Positions 8,160-19,794 of a stretch of DNA of 48,664 nucleotides are shown here, piece by piece; the first letter of the stretch is position 1, and each line of letters begins with the position of its first letter. A model generated the notes under the pieces. The model was not told the origin of the DNA. It saw only the letters and a list, made by a program, of their open reading frames with translations, and ran no database searches. A program made the position numbers and the translations under genes. This DNA is from Actinomycetota bacterium. Lineage in GTDB: Bacteria > Actinomycetota > Acidimicrobiia > Acidimicrobiales > Ilumatobacteraceae. Location: positions 1 to 48,664 of the forward strand of contig WLMZ01000014.1 in assembly GCA_009726095.1 (NCBI GenBank), written 5' to 3'.

Positions 8160-9473
8160 TCAACCATCCAGCGAGGCCACGACCGCCCGTTCGGGGCGTA
8201 GCCGACGACTGGCGGCATCGATGATGCGCTCGACCAACCACGCCAGCCCCACGGCGACGCCGCACACCGGCAGCAGGCGGGCGTCGCCGGCCAGCTCGGC
8301 CACCACGACAATGCCCACCAACGGCGAGCGCGTGCCCACTGCGATACCCACCGACATTGCGGCGAGCATGCCGTCCCACGGCGTGCCGGGCAGGGTGACC
8401 CCGAGCTTGGCCAATGCCTCGAAGCTCAACAGGGCGGCCCCAGCAGCAACAGCCATCGACGGCGAGAACACACCACCGGGTGCACCCGAGCCGATCGAGG
8501 CGGAGGTCGCCACGAGCTTGCCGAAGCACAGCGCAAGGCCCAGACCGACGGTGGCCCCGGTGAAGCCCTGCCGAATGGCCTCCATACCGTTGCCCGACGT
8601 CAGCGGGACGAGCGCCACGACAGCGCCGCCCACGACAGCGAAGACAGCGGAGCGCAACCAGATCCTGGCCGACTCGGGAGCCGGCTCGACGGACGGGGCG
8701 AGCCGTTTGCGTACAGCGAAAAACGCCCGCGTCACGATGACCGCAGGGATCAGTGCCGCTGCAGCACGCACGAACGCCCCGCCTCCGAGCGGGTCGACAC
8801 CGTGGTGGAAGACGGGTGCCCCACCGAGGAACTGCAGCGAGAAGAGAAACCCCATCACCCCCCCGGCCAGCGAACAGGCAATCGTGCGCCGCTCGGGTCG
8901 GTTGACCACATGTTCGCGTACGTACAGAAACGCCCCGATCGGGGCGTGATACGCAGCGGCGAACGCAGCGGCGATACCCGTGGAGGCAAGATCTGCGGGT
9001 GGCCGATGCATCCTGCGCCCCAGCCACGCACCAAAGCTGCCGCCGGTCTCGAGGATGGCCGCCTCACGACCGAGCGACGACAGCGTCGACATCGCCAGCC
9101 ACGTGCCCGACGAACGCAGCAACGTACCGCTCATGCTCGGACCCGCACCGGCGCCCCTGGCGGCAACGGCAACGGCGGCGAGTCCGAGACGTTCATGACC
9201 CCACCGCATTGCGATACGACCAATCCACCCAGCGGCAAGCAGGCCTGCGGTGACGAGCGCGAACACGCCGAGACGCGACGAGTCGGCAGCGACCACCGTC
9301 GAACGGCGGTCGCCACCGAGGTGCTCGAGCGTGAACAGGATCGATTCGCGGAAGAAGTGGGCGAACAGGGCGCCAAAGGCCGACACGGTCGCCGCCAGGG
9401 CGAACGTGAGCAGTAGCCCACGCGCCTGCGCGACGCGGGTCGGTCTCACCTCCGGCGTATCGACATCTGGCAC
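8160..9473 (-). CDS. ClC-type chloride channel or H+/Cl- antiporter
   Basis: The roughly 437-residue membrane protein contains the ClC signatures GREAAI (with the gating glutamate) and G-S-G-A-P-G-G-V-F-S-P-S. Many alanine- and leucine-rich membrane helices surround them. The first motif is A-G-A-G-P-S rather than the usual GSGIP, so ion selectivity may differ. The start is taken as the GTG at 9473, two bases after the LLM gene stop; upstream sequence in this frame is the shadow of that gene. It is the last gene of the long minus-strand series. Confidence 0.85.
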   Translation of the reverse strand: MPDVDTPEVRPTRVAQARGLLLTFALAATVSAFGALFAHFFRESILFTLEHLGGDRRSTVVAADSSRLGVFALVTAGLLAAGWIGRIAMRWGHERLGLAAVAVAARGAGAGPSMSGTLLRSSGTWLAMSTLSSLGREAAILETGGSFGAWLGRRMHRPPADLASTGIAAAFAAAYHAPIGAFLYVREHVVNRPERRTIACSLAGGVMGFLFSLQFLGGAPVFHHGVDPLGGGAFVRAAAALIPAVIVTRAFFAVRKRLAPSVEPAPESARIWLRSAVFAVVGGAVVALVPLTSGNGMEAIRQGFTGATVGLGLALCFGKLVATSASIGSGAPGGVFSPSMAVAAGAALLSFEALAKLGVTLPGTPWDGMLAAMSVGIAVGTRSPLVGIVVVAELAGDARLLPVCGVAVGLAWLVERIIDAASRRLRPERAVVASLDG

Positions 9474-9475
9474 GA

Positions 9476-10351
9476 CTACGAGTTTGCCCTCGCAATGACG
9501 TCCTCGCCGAAACGCGCCAGCGACTCCTCTGGGTCCTTCCAGAACAGGAACGACGGCACGATGACCCGGGCCGTACCGATCTCGGCCAACGCCTCGACCT
9601 CGGCGAGCGCGTTCGGGCCGATGGCACCGTTGCCGCCGGTGGTCATCTCGATCGAGTCCGGGTCGCGCCCGGCCTCGAGCGCAGCTGCCCGGGCGATGTC
9701 GTACAGCCCGGCGATGGTTTCGTGGTTGCCGCCGGCGGGGAAGAACCCATCCCCAAGGCGGCCGGCGCGACGGGCGGCCGTCGCCGAGTGGCCACCGACG
9801 TGCACCGGGATGCGACGTGCCGCAGGACGCGGGCGCAGGATGCACTGCTCGAAGTCGGCGAACTCGCCATGATGGGTGGCGGCGTCCTGGCGCCACAACG
9901 CGCGCATGGCAGCGACGTAGTCGTCGGCACGCGCCCCGCGCTTGGCAAACGGAACACCCAGCGCGTTGAACTCCTCCTCGAGCCAGCCGACACCGATGCC
10001 CAGGTGCATACGCCCGGACGACATGTGGTCCAGCGTCGCCACCTCCTTGGCCAGCACCACCGGATTGCGTTGGGGCAGGATCAACACGCCGGTGGCCAGA
10101 TTGATGGTGCTCGTGGACGCAGCCACATAGGCCAACCAGATGAGGGGATCGGGAATGTCGCTGTCCTCGGGTCCGGGCATCTTGCCGTTCGGGCTGTACG
10201 GGTACTCAGAGGTGTAGCCCGATGGCACCACCACGTGCTCGACGGTCCACAGCGACTCGAACCCTGCGGCCTCTGCGGCGCGGGCGAACGTTGCCGCTGC
10301 AGCCGGATGGGCCAGCGGGCCGGTGTTGACGAAGGCGATGCCGAATTTCAT
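9476..10351 (-). CDS. LLM-class (luciferase-like) F420-dependent oxidoreductase
   Basis: The 291-residue protein starts [11 protein letters not shown] and shows the luciferase-like monooxygenase pattern: [31 protein letters not shown], and P-V-H-V-G-G. Members with the V-G-W-L-x-x-E-F segment in actinobacteria usually use coenzyme F420, although some use FMN. GGAG precedes the ATG. The start overlaps the pgi stop as ATGA, so translation is coupled. The substrate is unknown. Confidence 0.88.
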   Translation of the reverse strand: MKFGIAFVNTGPLAHPAAAATFARAAEAAGFESLWTVEHVVVPSGYTSEYPYSPNGKMPGPEDSDIPDPLIWLAYVAASTSTINLATGVLILPQRNPVVLAKEVATLDHMSSGRMHLGIGVGWLEEEFNALGVPFAKRGARADDYVAAMRALWRQDAATHHGEFADFEQCILRPRPAARRIPVHVGGHSATAARRAGRLGDGFFPAGGNHETIAGLYDIARAAALEAGRDPDSIEMTTGGNGAIGPNALAEVEALAEIGTARVIVPSFLFWKDPEESLARFGEDVIARANS

Positions 10352-11991
10352 GTTGTCTCCTGCTGTTGATCGCGGTACCAGTTGATGAGCGCGATGGTGG
10401 AACTGTCGTGGGTGGTGAGGTGCGTGGATGGACCCGAGAGCTCGGGCGTGATGCGGTTGGCCAGGGCCTTGCCCAGCTCGACACCCCACTGATCGAAGCT
10501 GTTCACGTCCCAGATGCAGCCCTGCACGAACACCTTGTGCTCATAGAGGGCGATCAGTTCGCCGAGCACACGCGGTGTCAACCGGGCCGCCACGATGGTG
10601 GTGCTCGGCCGGTTGCCGGTGAACACCCGATGTGGCACCTGTGTCGCGGGCATGCCCTCGGCGGTCGCCTCGGCAGCGGTCTTGCCGAAGGCCAGCGCCT
10701 CGCTCTGTGCGAACAGGTTGGCCGTGAGCAGGTCATGGTGGTTGCGGTGGGAATGGTTGGGGTGCGCGAAACCGATCATGTCCACCGGCACCAGACGCGT
10801 GCCCTGGTGCAGCAACTGGTAGAAGGCGTGCTGGCCGTTGGTGCCCGGCTCGCCCCACACGATCGGACCGGTGTCGCCCGTGACCGGGGTGCCATCGCGG
10901 TGCACGCCCTTGCCGTTGCTCTCCATGTCGAGTTGCTGCAGATACGCCGCAAACCGGCTGAGCTCGTGCGCGTACGGCAGCACCGCATGGCTCTGTGCGC
11001 CCATGACGTTGCTGTTCCACACGCCGAGCATCGCCAGGATCACCGGCACGTTCTGCGCGAGAGGCGCGTGGAGGAAGTGCTCGTCGATGGCGCGCATACC
11101 ATCGAGGAACTCACGAAAGCCCTCGGGGCCGATGGAGATCATCAGCGTGATGCCGATGGCCGAATCGATGGAGTAGCGACCACCGACCCAATCCCAGAAG
11201 CCGAACATGTTGGCGGTATCGATGCCGAACGCAGCGACCTTTTCGGCGTTGGTGGACACGGCCACGAAATGCCTGGCCACCGCCGATTCGTCGCCGCCGA
11301 AACCACCCAGCAGCCAGGCCCGCGCTGTCTCGGCGTTGGTCAGTGTCTCGATGGTGGTGAAGGTCTTCGATGACACCACGAACAGGGTGGATGCCGGGTC
11401 GAGCCCCGAGAGGTTCTGACCGATGTCGGCACCATCGATGTTCGAGACGAACCGACATTCGATGTCGGGGTGCCGGTATGCGAACAGCCCCTTGTATGCC
11501 ATCGCAGGGCCGAGATCGCTGCCCCCGATGCCGATGTTGACCACGGTACGGATACGCGAGCCCGTGTGGCCGGTCCACGCCCCGCTGCGCACCCGGTCGG
11601 CGAACACAGCCATTCGATCGAGGGTCGCGTGCACCTCGGGCACCACGTTGTGGCGAGCGCCGGATTCGTCGGCCACCATCACCACTGCATCGCGTGGGGC
11701 CCGTAGCGCCGTGTGCAGAACAGCCCTGCCCTCTGTGGTGTTGATCGGCTCGCCGGCGAACATGGCGTCGCGTCGCGACTGCACGCCCGACGCCTCGGCA
11801 ACGGCGATCAGGTGCTGCATCGTCTCGGCCACCACCCGCTGCTTGGAGAAGTCGACCCGCAGGTCTGCCGCACCGAGGGTCATCGCTGCGGCCCGGCCGG
11901 GATCGGCTGCAAACAGCTCGCGCAACGACGGCAAGGGTGTGGCGGCAGACGCCAGCAGGGCAGACCAGGCGGGGGTTGCGGTGAAGTCCAC
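10348..11991 (-). CDS. pgi: Glucose-6-phosphate isomerase
   Basis: The 547-residue protein is full length for the family. It carries [19 protein letters not shown] (phosphate loop), and the [13 protein letters not shown] signature, followed by the [10 protein letters not shown] catalytic region. It interconverts glucose 6-phosphate and fructose 6-phosphate in the cytoplasm. It lies 15 bp after 6-phosphogluconolactonase on the same strand, a pairing with clear pathway logic. Both sit downstream of amino-acid transport genes. Confidence 0.98.
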   Translation of the reverse strand: MDFTATPAWSALLASAATPLPSLRELFAADPGRAAAMTLGAADLRVDFSKQRVVAETMQHLIAVAEASGVQSRRDAMFAGEPINTTEGRAVLHTALRAPRDAVVMVADESGARHNVVPEVHATLDRMAVFADRVRSGAWTGHTGSRIRTVVNIGIGGSDLGPAMAYKGLFAYRHPDIECRFVSNIDGADIGQNLSGLDPASTLFVVSSKTFTTIETLTNAETARAWLLGGFGGDESAVARHFVAVSTNAEKVAAFGIDTANMFGFWDWVGGRYSIDSAIGITLMISIGPEGFREFLDGMRAIDEHFLHAPLAQNVPVILAMLGVWNSNVMGAQSHAVLPYAHELSRFAAYLQQLDMESNGKGVHRDGTPVTGDTGPIVWGEPGTNGQHAFYQLLHQGTRLVPVDMIGFAHPNHSHRNHHDLLTANLFAQSEALAFGKTAAEATAEGMPATQVPHRVFTGNRPSTTIVAARLTPRVLGELIALYEHKVFVQGCIWDVNSFDQWGVELGKALANRITPELSGPSTHLTTHDSSTIALINWYRDQQQETT

Positions 11992-12006
11992 GGGCCGACG
12001 TTAGCC

Positions 12007-12711
12007 CTACGCCAGGCGCGACGCCGCTGCCGTGTCGGCCACCACCGTGGTTCCGACACGACGCACCCGGGACACCGGTAGGCCGGCACGGGTGTCGGGC
12101 GGGCCGTTCAGCCATGCCGCCAGCGGGGTGGACTTGGAAGCGCCCGTGATCAGCAGCAGCCGCGAGCGCGCCGCGTTGACGATGCCGGGTGTCAGGGTCA
12201 TGCGCACCCGAGCGTTGTATTCGCCGCTGATCGCAACCGCGCCGAGGGCGTCGATGACGGGGTCACCGGGCGGCCACGAGGCGGTGTGCCCGTCATCGCC
12301 CAGGCCGAGGTGCACGATGTCGAGCGGGGCCTGGCCGATGACCCTGGCATAGCGGGCTGCAGCGCTGGGCAACGCAGCAGCGGTGACCGGCATGAGGTGC
12401 ACCGACCCTGGTCGAATCGTCACGTGACGGATGAGATGGTCGGTGAGTTGGGTGGCATTGCGGTCGGGGTCGCCATCCGGGGCCACCCGTTCGTCCACCT
12501 GGAACAACTGCACGCGCTCCCACGGCACAGGCATCTGTGCAAGCGCATCGAACATCAGAACGGGCGTGGACCCGCCGCTCACGGCGATGCGGCAGGTACC
12601 GCGCAGACGCACCGCCGAACTGACCCGGCGCATGATCCACGCCGCAGCAGTGATCGCTGCCTGCTCGGCGGTGGGAGCGACGACGAGCTGCACGACCCAA
12701 CGCTGCCACAC
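12007..12711 (-). CDS. pgl: 6-phosphogluconolactonase
   Basis: The protein has the DevB/Pgl motifs S-G-G-S-T-P, Q-V-D-E-R-V, and G-L-G-D-D-G-H-T-A-S. It hydrolyses 6-phosphogluconolactone in the oxidative pentose-phosphate pathway. The start is uncertain: GTG at 12711 (234 residues) or GTG at 12693 (228 residues) both fall in the short gap after livF, and neither has a clear ribosome-binding site. The longer frame toward 12852 would overlap livF and is rejected. The lactone-producing dehydrogenase (zwf) is not in the window. Confidence 0.87.
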   Translation of the reverse strand: MWQRWVVQLVVAPTAEQAAITAAAWIMRRVSSAVRLRGTCRIAVSGGSTPVLMFDALAQMPVPWERVQLFQVDERVAPDGDPDRNATQLTDHLIRHVTIRPGSVHLMPVTAAALPSAAARYARVIGQAPLDIVHLGLGDDGHTASWPPGDPVIDALGAVAISGEYNARVRMTLTPGIVNAARSRLLLITGASKSTPLAAWLNGPPDTRAGLPVSRVRRVGTTVVADTAAASRLA

Positions 12712-12730
12712 CTGGCGGCTGCTGGCGCTG

Positions 12731-13450
12731 TCAGTCCTCGATCTCGAGTTCGGCGCCACCCAGGTAGCTGCTCTCGAGCAGATGGCGGTTGGCCGCAAGG
12801 TGCTTGGCGTCGCCTTCGAGCGCCAGCGTGCCGTGGCTGAGCACGTAGGCACGATCGGCTACCTCGAGCGCAAGATGCACGTGCTGTTCCACCAGCAACA
12901 CGCCAGCGCCGGTTTCGTCGGCGATGCGGCGCAACACGGGCAGCAACCGCTCGACGATGATCGGTGCCAGGCCGAGGCTCATCTCGTCGACCATCAACAG
13001 CTTCGGGTTCGTGGTCAACGCACGGCCCATCGCAAGCATCTGCTGTTCGCCACCGGACAACAACCCGGCCTTGCGATCCATCAGTTTGTCGAGCGCAGGG
13101 AAATAGCCGAGCGCCTGATCGAGGTTGGCCGAACCCTTGACGGCTCCGAGCTTGAGGTTCTCTTTCACCGTGAGTTGGAAGAACAGGCTGCGGTCCTCGG
13201 GAACATGGGCCAGGCCCTCGCGGGCCACCATGTGCGCACGACGGCCCTTCACGGACTTGCCCATCACGCGCACGTCACCGCTGATGATCGGGTTCAGCGC
13301 CGATGTCGTGAGCAGCGTGGTGGTCTTGCCGGCACCATTGGGCCCGAGCAGGGCCACGATCTCGCCCTCGTTGACGGTGAGGTTGAGGTTACGCACCACG
13401 GGCACACCGTTGTAGCCGGTGGACAGGTTCTCTATCTCGAGCAGCGCCAT
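12731..13450 (-). CDS. livF: Branched-chain amino-acid type ABC transporter ATP-binding protein LivF
   Basis: The 239-residue ATPase has Walker A GPNGAGKTT, the signature LSGGEQQ, and Walker B LLMVDEMSLGL, in the usual LivF order and size. It powers uptake through the LivHM permease. Its ATG overlaps the livG stop by one base (TGATG). The substrate may be a branched-chain amino acid or another small amide or acid; HAAT-family systems vary. Confidence 0.95.
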   Translation of the reverse strand: MALLEIENLSTGYNGVPVVRNLNLTVNEGEIVALLGPNGAGKTTTLLTTSALNPIISGDVRVMGKSVKGRRAHMVAREGLAHVPEDRSLFFQLTVKENLKLGAVKGSANLDQALGYFPALDKLMDRKAGLLSGGEQQMLAMGRALTTNPKLLMVDEMSLGLAPIIVERLLPVLRRIADETGAGVLLVEQHVHLALEVADRAYVLSHGTLALEGDAKHLAANRHLLESSYLGGAELEIED

Positions 13451-14211
13451 CAGTGGTTCCCCTCATCTGCAGACTGCCCGAGGTAGGCCTCGATGACCCG
13501 CGCGTCCCTTTTGATCTCGGCCGGTGTGCCTTCGGCGATCTTCAGGCCGAATTCGATCACATAGATGTAGTCACAGACGTTGAGCACCAGGCCCATGTCG
13601 TGGTCCACCAAGAAGATCGTGGACCCCGCATCGATGATGTCGCGCAACCGCGCCCCGAGCACCTGTGATTCGGTGCTGTCGAGACCGGCGGCGGGTTCGT
13701 CCATGCACACCAGTTCGGGACGGGCGGCCAACGCTCGTGCGGCGCTGACCAGCTTGCGCTGACCCTGGCTGATCTCATTGGGCATCTTCGTGGCGAGATC
13801 GGCGATACCGAGCACATCGAGCGCCCAATCGGTGGCCGAGTCGTCACGCTTTCGGCGGGGGGCCACCAGATCGGCAAAGAAGCTGCCGACGGACTGCTTC
13901 TCGGCGGCAACCTGCAGGTTCTCGCGGATGCTGAGGTCATCGAACAACTCGAGCGACTGCCACGTACGACCCAGTCCCAGTTTGGCCCTTCGGTGCGGCG
14001 GCATCGAACCGATATCGCGGCCGTTGAACTCGATCCGACCGGTGGTGGGCACGAAGCCGGTGATGCCGTCGATAAAGGTGGTCTTGCCGGCGCCGTTCGG
14101 GCCGATGAGACCGACCAACTTTCCCTTCTCCACCCGGAAATCCACTTCGTTGACGGCCTTCAGGCCACCGAAGGTGACCGACATTCCACTCGTCTGCAAC
14201 AACGCGGTCAT
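13450..14211 (-). CDS. livG: Branched-chain amino-acid type ABC transporter ATP-binding protein LivG
   Basis: The 253-residue ATPase begins with the LivG pattern V-T-F-G-G-L-K-A-V-N-E-V-D-F. It has Walker A GPNGAGKTT, a signature of the form I-S-Q-G-Q-R-K, and Walker B V-C-M-D-E-P-A-A-G-L. The family's A-G-L run after Walker B is retained. It overlaps the permease stop as ATGA and the livF start by one base. Confidence 0.95.
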   Translation of the reverse strand: MTALLQTSGMSVTFGGLKAVNEVDFRVEKGKLVGLIGPNGAGKTTFIDGITGFVPTTGRIEFNGRDIGSMPPHRRAKLGLGRTWQSLELFDDLSIRENLQVAAEKQSVGSFFADLVAPRRKRDDSATDWALDVLGIADLATKMPNEISQGQRKLVSAARALAARPELVCMDEPAAGLDSTESQVLGARLRDIIDAGSTIFLVDHDMGLVLNVCDYIYVIEFGLKIAEGTPAEIKRDARVIEAYLGQSADEGNH

Positions 14212-16454
14212 GATGCGGCTCCGACTTCTCGTGTGTCCGTGCTGGGTGATGGGCCGGCCCCTGCGGCCACGCCTTCGGGAGGGCCTTCTCGGGACCCACG
14301 TTTGCGCCGAACGTTCATCCCGATCTGGCGAACGGCGCCGGCGATGCCCTCGGGGTTACGCACGGAAGCGACGACCAGGCCGAGACCACCGAGGATCAGC
14401 GTGAACTCGCTGGGCACACCCAGCTTCTCACTGAGGAAGGTGAACACGAGCCCACCCGCCACCAGGAAGCCACCGCTGATCGAGCCATAGACGCTGGCAA
14501 TGCCGCCGAGATAGGCAAAGGCGAAGAACGTGAGCGATTGCACGTAGTTGAACTTGTCGGGGGTGACACCACCGAAGCGGTACGCCGACACGGCGCCACC
14601 GACACCGGCAATGAACGCCGACACTGCGAACGCAAGGATCTTCATACCCGATACGTTCACGCCAGCAGCAGCAGCAGCCCGCTCGTTCGAGCGTGTGGCA
14701 AGCATGCGCCGGCCAGTGGCAGACCTGCGCAGGTTGGCCACGGCGTAACACAAGATGACCACCACCACGAGGCAGAACATTGCGGTCATCGGATTCGGCT
14801 GCTTGCCGTCGCCGGCGATGATGCCCAGGATCTTGTACTGCACGTCGCGGGGTTGGGAGATGAGTTGGGGCACCTTCACCGGAGCACCGACGAACCCGCC
14901 GTTGACCGACTGGTTGCCGAACACGGCCTTGTCGACGGCGACAGCAAACGCAAGTGTGACGATGGCCAGGTTGACACCGCGTACGCGCAGCGCCGGCAAC
15001 GCCACGAGCACGCCCACCAGCATGGCCACGACGGCGCCGATGAAGATGGGGATCGGGAACGGCACGTTGTGCTGCGTCGTCAGCTTGGCGACAAGGAACG
15101 CCGAGATGCCGGCGAAGGCCATCTGGGCCAGCGAGATCTGGCCGATATAGCCGGTGATGACCACGATGGACAAGCAGATGATGATGCCGATGAGGGTGTT
15201 CGCCAGCGCCAGTCGGAACGTGGGACCGAAGATGAACAGGCCACAAATTGCAGTGGCGAGCGCCAGCGCCGGTCCGCCGTAGCGGATGGCCCATCGCGGC
15301 GGCGTCGGCGAGAACGGCAGGCGACCCGAACTGATCGCACCGCGGGTTGGCAGGCTCTTGCCGCGCAAGAACAACACGAGCACGATGATGACCAGCGGCA
15401 GCACGCGCTCCATGCCCGGAAAGATGCTGGTACCCGATTTCGGATACCAGTGGTGCTGCGCCTCGAAGTACTTCACCAGACCGAACTGCATGCCCAGCAC
15501 CATGGCGGCGAACGTGGTCCAGCCAAACGACGTGAAGCTGCCCACCAGGGCCGCCGTGAGCGCAGGGATGATCAGCGCAGGGATCACGTTGGGATCGATG
15601 GTGCGCAGCACGGTGGCGGCGAAGATGCCGAGCACGCCGGTGATCAGGGTGGAGATGATCCAGTTGGCGCCGGCGAGGAACTCGGGCGAGAAACCGAGCA
15701 CCACTGCGCCCTTTTCGTTCTCGGACGCAGCGCGGGTGGCAAGGCCGAACCGCGTGAGTTGGAAGACTGCGTACAGCGCCACGGTGAGCACGATCACCAA
15801 GATGGTGAGCACCAGTTCGTCGGCATTGATCTTGACCCCGAGCGGCAGGCTCACCGGCCTGTCGACCTTGAAATACGGGATGGACTGCACGGTGAACGGT
15901 TGGATGCCGAAGCGGCGCACGATGACGGCCGGCAGGTACAGGCACAGGCCGATCGAGGCAACGACCTTGGCCAGCGGCGGGGCCTGGCGCAGGGGCCGGA
16001 AGATGAAGAAGTGCAGCACCAGGCCGAGCAGCAGGGCGAAGACCACCGAGATGAGCAGCGCTGGCCAGAACTGCATGTCGGGGCCGAACGAGATGCGCGT
16101 CGGCCAGTCGGGAAGATCGAGCGTGGAAGTGGAGTCGAGCTTGTGGACGATGCCCTCGACGAGGGCGAACGGATTGGGCAACGGCGGCAGGAACAGGTCG
16201 CCGTCCTTGCGCAACACCGCATAGACGTAGGCGATGTACATCGCGATGGCGCTGTTGGCGAAGTTGACAACACCCGAGCCGCGATAGGTGATGACGACGC
16301 CCAGCGAAATGGCTGCGATGAGCGCTCCGCTGGCCAGACCGGAGCCGGTGAGGAAGTGGGCGCGACTGTCGCTGTCGATGAGCGCCCACGCCACCATCAC
16401 GATGGCGCTGGCACCGATGAACCATTGCAAATACTTTGTCAACGAGCCCTTCAT
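14208..16454 (-). CDS. Fused LivH-LivM permease of a branched-chain amino-acid type ABC transporter
   Basis: The 748-residue membrane protein joins two permease halves. The first begins near residue 30 with L-A-S-G-A-L-I-A-A-I-S-L-G-V-V-I-T-Y and is LivH-like. The second begins near residue 400 with G-Y-I-G-Q-I-S-L-A-Q-M-A-F-A-G-I (LivM signature). LivH and LivM are usually separate; fusion is known in some actinobacteria. The central part of the LivH half is longer than normal, with a hydrophilic loop carrying the L-F-L-P-P-L-P-N segment. The ATG at 16454 has GGAG just upstream. An upstream start would read through the hairpin between this gene and the binding-protein gene. Confidence 0.92.
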   Translation of the reverse strand: MKGSLTKYLQWFIGASAIVMVAWALIDSDSRAHFLTGSGLASGALIAAISLGVVITYRGSGVVNFANSAIAMYIAYVYAVLRKDGDLFLPPLPNPFALVEGIVHKLDSTSTLDLPDWPTRISFGPDMQFWPALLISVVFALLLGLVLHFFIFRPLRQAPPLAKVVASIGLCLYLPAVIVRRFGIQPFTVQSIPYFKVDRPVSLPLGVKINADELVLTILVIVLTVALYAVFQLTRFGLATRAASENEKGAVVLGFSPEFLAGANWIISTLITGVLGIFAATVLRTIDPNVIPALIIPALTAALVGSFTSFGWTTFAAMVLGMQFGLVKYFEAQHHWYPKSGTSIFPGMERVLPLVIIVLVLFLRGKSLPTRGAISSGRLPFSPTPPRWAIRYGGPALALATAICGLFIFGPTFRLALANTLIGIIICLSIVVITGYIGQISLAQMAFAGISAFLVAKLTTQHNVPFPIPIFIGAVVAMLVGVLVALPALRVRGVNLAIVTLAFAVAVDKAVFGNQSVNGGFVGAPVKVPQLISQPRDVQYKILGIIAGDGKQPNPMTAMFCLVVVVILCYAVANLRRSATGRRMLATRSNERAAAAAGVNVSGMKILAFAVSAFIAGVGGAVSAYRFGGVTPDKFNYVQSLTFFAFAYLGGIASVYGSISGGFLVAGGLVFTFLSEKLGVPSEFTLILGGLGLVVASVRNPEGIAGAVRQIGMNVRRKRGSREGPPEGVAAGAGPSPSTDTREVGAAS

Positions 16455-16488
16455 CGGCTCCGCCCCCTCGCAGAAAGTGCCCGGTTGC

Positions 16489-16521
16489 GGGGTGGGGCGC
16501 CGCCGTAGCGGGCCCCACCCC
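16489..16521 (-). terminator. Strong hairpin between binding-protein gene and permease gene
   Basis: Arms ggggtggggc (16489-16498) and gccccacccc (16512-16521) are perfectly complementary over 10 bp around a 13-base loop. There is no run of T after it, so it is not a typical intrinsic terminator. Placed between the gene for an abundant binding lipoprotein and its permease, it may stabilise the upstream message end or attenuate read-through. This is inferred from position only. Confidence 0.5.
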
Positions 16522-16558
16522 AATTCACATCATTGCTGCTTCACAGTATTGCTGCAGC

Positions 16559-17953
16559 TTACGATTCGACCTTGGTGACGTCGATCGGCTTGCCGTTCAG
16601 GCCGTCAGCGATGCTGACCCACTGGCCGTCCTTGAGCTGTTGAATACCCATCTCGGCAGCACAGACCGAGACGAAGAACGCCAGACCGAGGATGACCTGC
16701 TTGCCGCAGTTGAGCGGGCCCACCTGCAACATCATCGGGCCCTTGAACCCGCGGATCGCAGCGTCGAGCGTGGCGAAGTCAACCGCACCCTTTGACGTGT
16801 TGACGAACTTGGCGAACGTCATCAGGTTGGCGAACTCGGGGCCGGCAAAGCCGGTGTACTCGAGCGTCTTGGCGCCGGGGGCGGGCTTGCCGTACTGCTG
16901 GACCTTGGCAATGTAGGTCTGCATGCCGCTTTCGAGGTCGGGATTGAAGTAGCTGTATCCGTAGCCACCGAAGTACCAACCCTCGGGCACCGGACCCTTT
17001 TCGCCGGCCTCCTTGAGGTGATCGGTCATCGGGGTTCCGAAGCACAATCCCGTGGTGACCACGATCGGGTTGATCGCCAGCGACTTGACTGCGTCGTACA
17101 CGTTGATGCACTGCTGGATGGTGATGATCGGCAAGAGCACGTCGGCCGTATCTGCGCCTGCAGCCTTCAACGCCGCCTGAACGTCAGATGCCGATGCCGA
17201 GTCGTCGATGAACACCGAGGTGGACTCGATGCCCGCCTTCTTCAGCACTGGATCGATGAGGAGCGGCACCGCGGCCTGACCGGCCGGGTTGTTCTGCGCC
17301 AGGATCGCCACCTTCTTGGGCTTGGGGCTGAGGCCCGACACGATGTAGCCGCTCATACCGGCGATCACGCCGGGCGAACCAGCGGTGAATGCCTGGCCGG
17401 CGGGGGTGGTGAAGTCGTCAGAGGTGACACCGTTGCCGACGATGACGGGCTTCTTGCCCGTGAGCGTGTCGTAGAGCTCCTTGTTGCCGACCAGGATCGT
17501 GCCGGTGATGACCGCGACGATGCTGGGATCGTTGGCGAACTGGGTGCCGCACTTGGCGCCATCTTCGGCATTCGTCACGCTGCACGACACCAGCTCGATC
17601 GGCTTGCCTGCGGCGCCACCGAGTTCTGCATTGAGGTAATCGCGGGCGGACTCGATGCCGATCGTGTTCTCCGGGAAGAAGTTCTCATCGTTGGCATAGC
17701 CGACCTTGATGCTGTCTCCCGAGGCGGCTCCAGCGGTGCCACCGGTGTAGGTGAGCGCCCAGGCGTTCAGCTCGGCGCCCGCGTCCACCACCGTGGTGGT
17801 GGTCTCGCCGGTGGAAGGCACCGTAGATGGCGCTTCGGTGGTCATGGTGGTGCCTGGCGTCGTCGTCTCCGCCTTCTTGGTCTCCGAACATGCCGAAGCC
17901 CCGAGGCTCAGCACAATCAGAGAGGCGACGAGTTTGTAACTGCGTACCTTCAC
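16559..17953 (-). CDS. ABC transporter substrate-binding lipoprotein (branched-chain amino-acid type)
   Basis: The 464-residue protein has a lipoprotein signal peptide (MKVRSYKLVASL...) with lipobox A-S-A-C at the cleavage point. A Thr/Ser/Pro-rich linker to about residue 60 is followed by a type I periplasmic binding fold typical of LivJ/LivK relatives (S-I-K-V-G-Y-A-N-D-E early, V-V-T-T-G-L-C-F later). It should be membrane-anchored and deliver the ligand to the fused permease. The start is GTG, with a GGGGGA ribosome-binding site. Spacing from the permease is 104 bp, mostly occupied by the hairpin. Confidence 0.9.
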   Translation of the reverse strand: MKVRSYKLVASLIVLSLGASACSETKKAETTTPGTTMTTEAPSTVPSTGETTTTVVDAGAELNAWALTYTGGTAGAASGDSIKVGYANDENFFPENTIGIESARDYLNAELGGAAGKPIELVSCSVTNAEDGAKCGTQFANDPSIVAVITGTILVGNKELYDTLTGKKPVIVGNGVTSDDFTTPAGQAFTAGSPGVIAGMSGYIVSGLSPKPKKVAILAQNNPAGQAAVPLLIDPVLKKAGIESTSVFIDDSASASDVQAALKAAGADTADVLLPIITIQQCINVYDAVKSLAINPIVVTTGLCFGTPMTDHLKEAGEKGPVPEGWYFGGYGYSYFNPDLESGMQTYIAKVQQYGKPAPGAKTLEYTGFAGPEFANLMTFAKFVNTSKGAVDFATLDAAIRGFKGPMMLQVGPLNCGKQVILGLAFFVSVCAAEMGIQQLKDGQWVSIADGLNGKPIDVTKVES

Positions 17954-18108
17954 GTAATCCCCCTATGAAAGAAACCGACTGACGCCGGCTGGTCGCTACC
18001 GCCGGATGACCGTAGCGCATTGTTTCTACCGCATGCGACCGTCCTCACGTCGACACGAGAGCGGTACGCCAGCACAAATCTATCGATCGATCAATTCGGG
18101 GAAAGCCA

Positions 18109-19743
<1,635 letters not shown>

Positions 19744-19794
19744 GGTTGTCTCCAGATCCGTTGGGAGCCGCTGGTGGCCGTACTGTAGGTCGAT

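Noticed and set aside
14538-16508. Long open frame (656 codons) on the plus strand opposite the LivHM permease
   Set aside because: Its His/Arg/Asp-rich composition is that of a shadow frame in high-GC DNA; the minus-strand permease has clear membrane helices and motifs.
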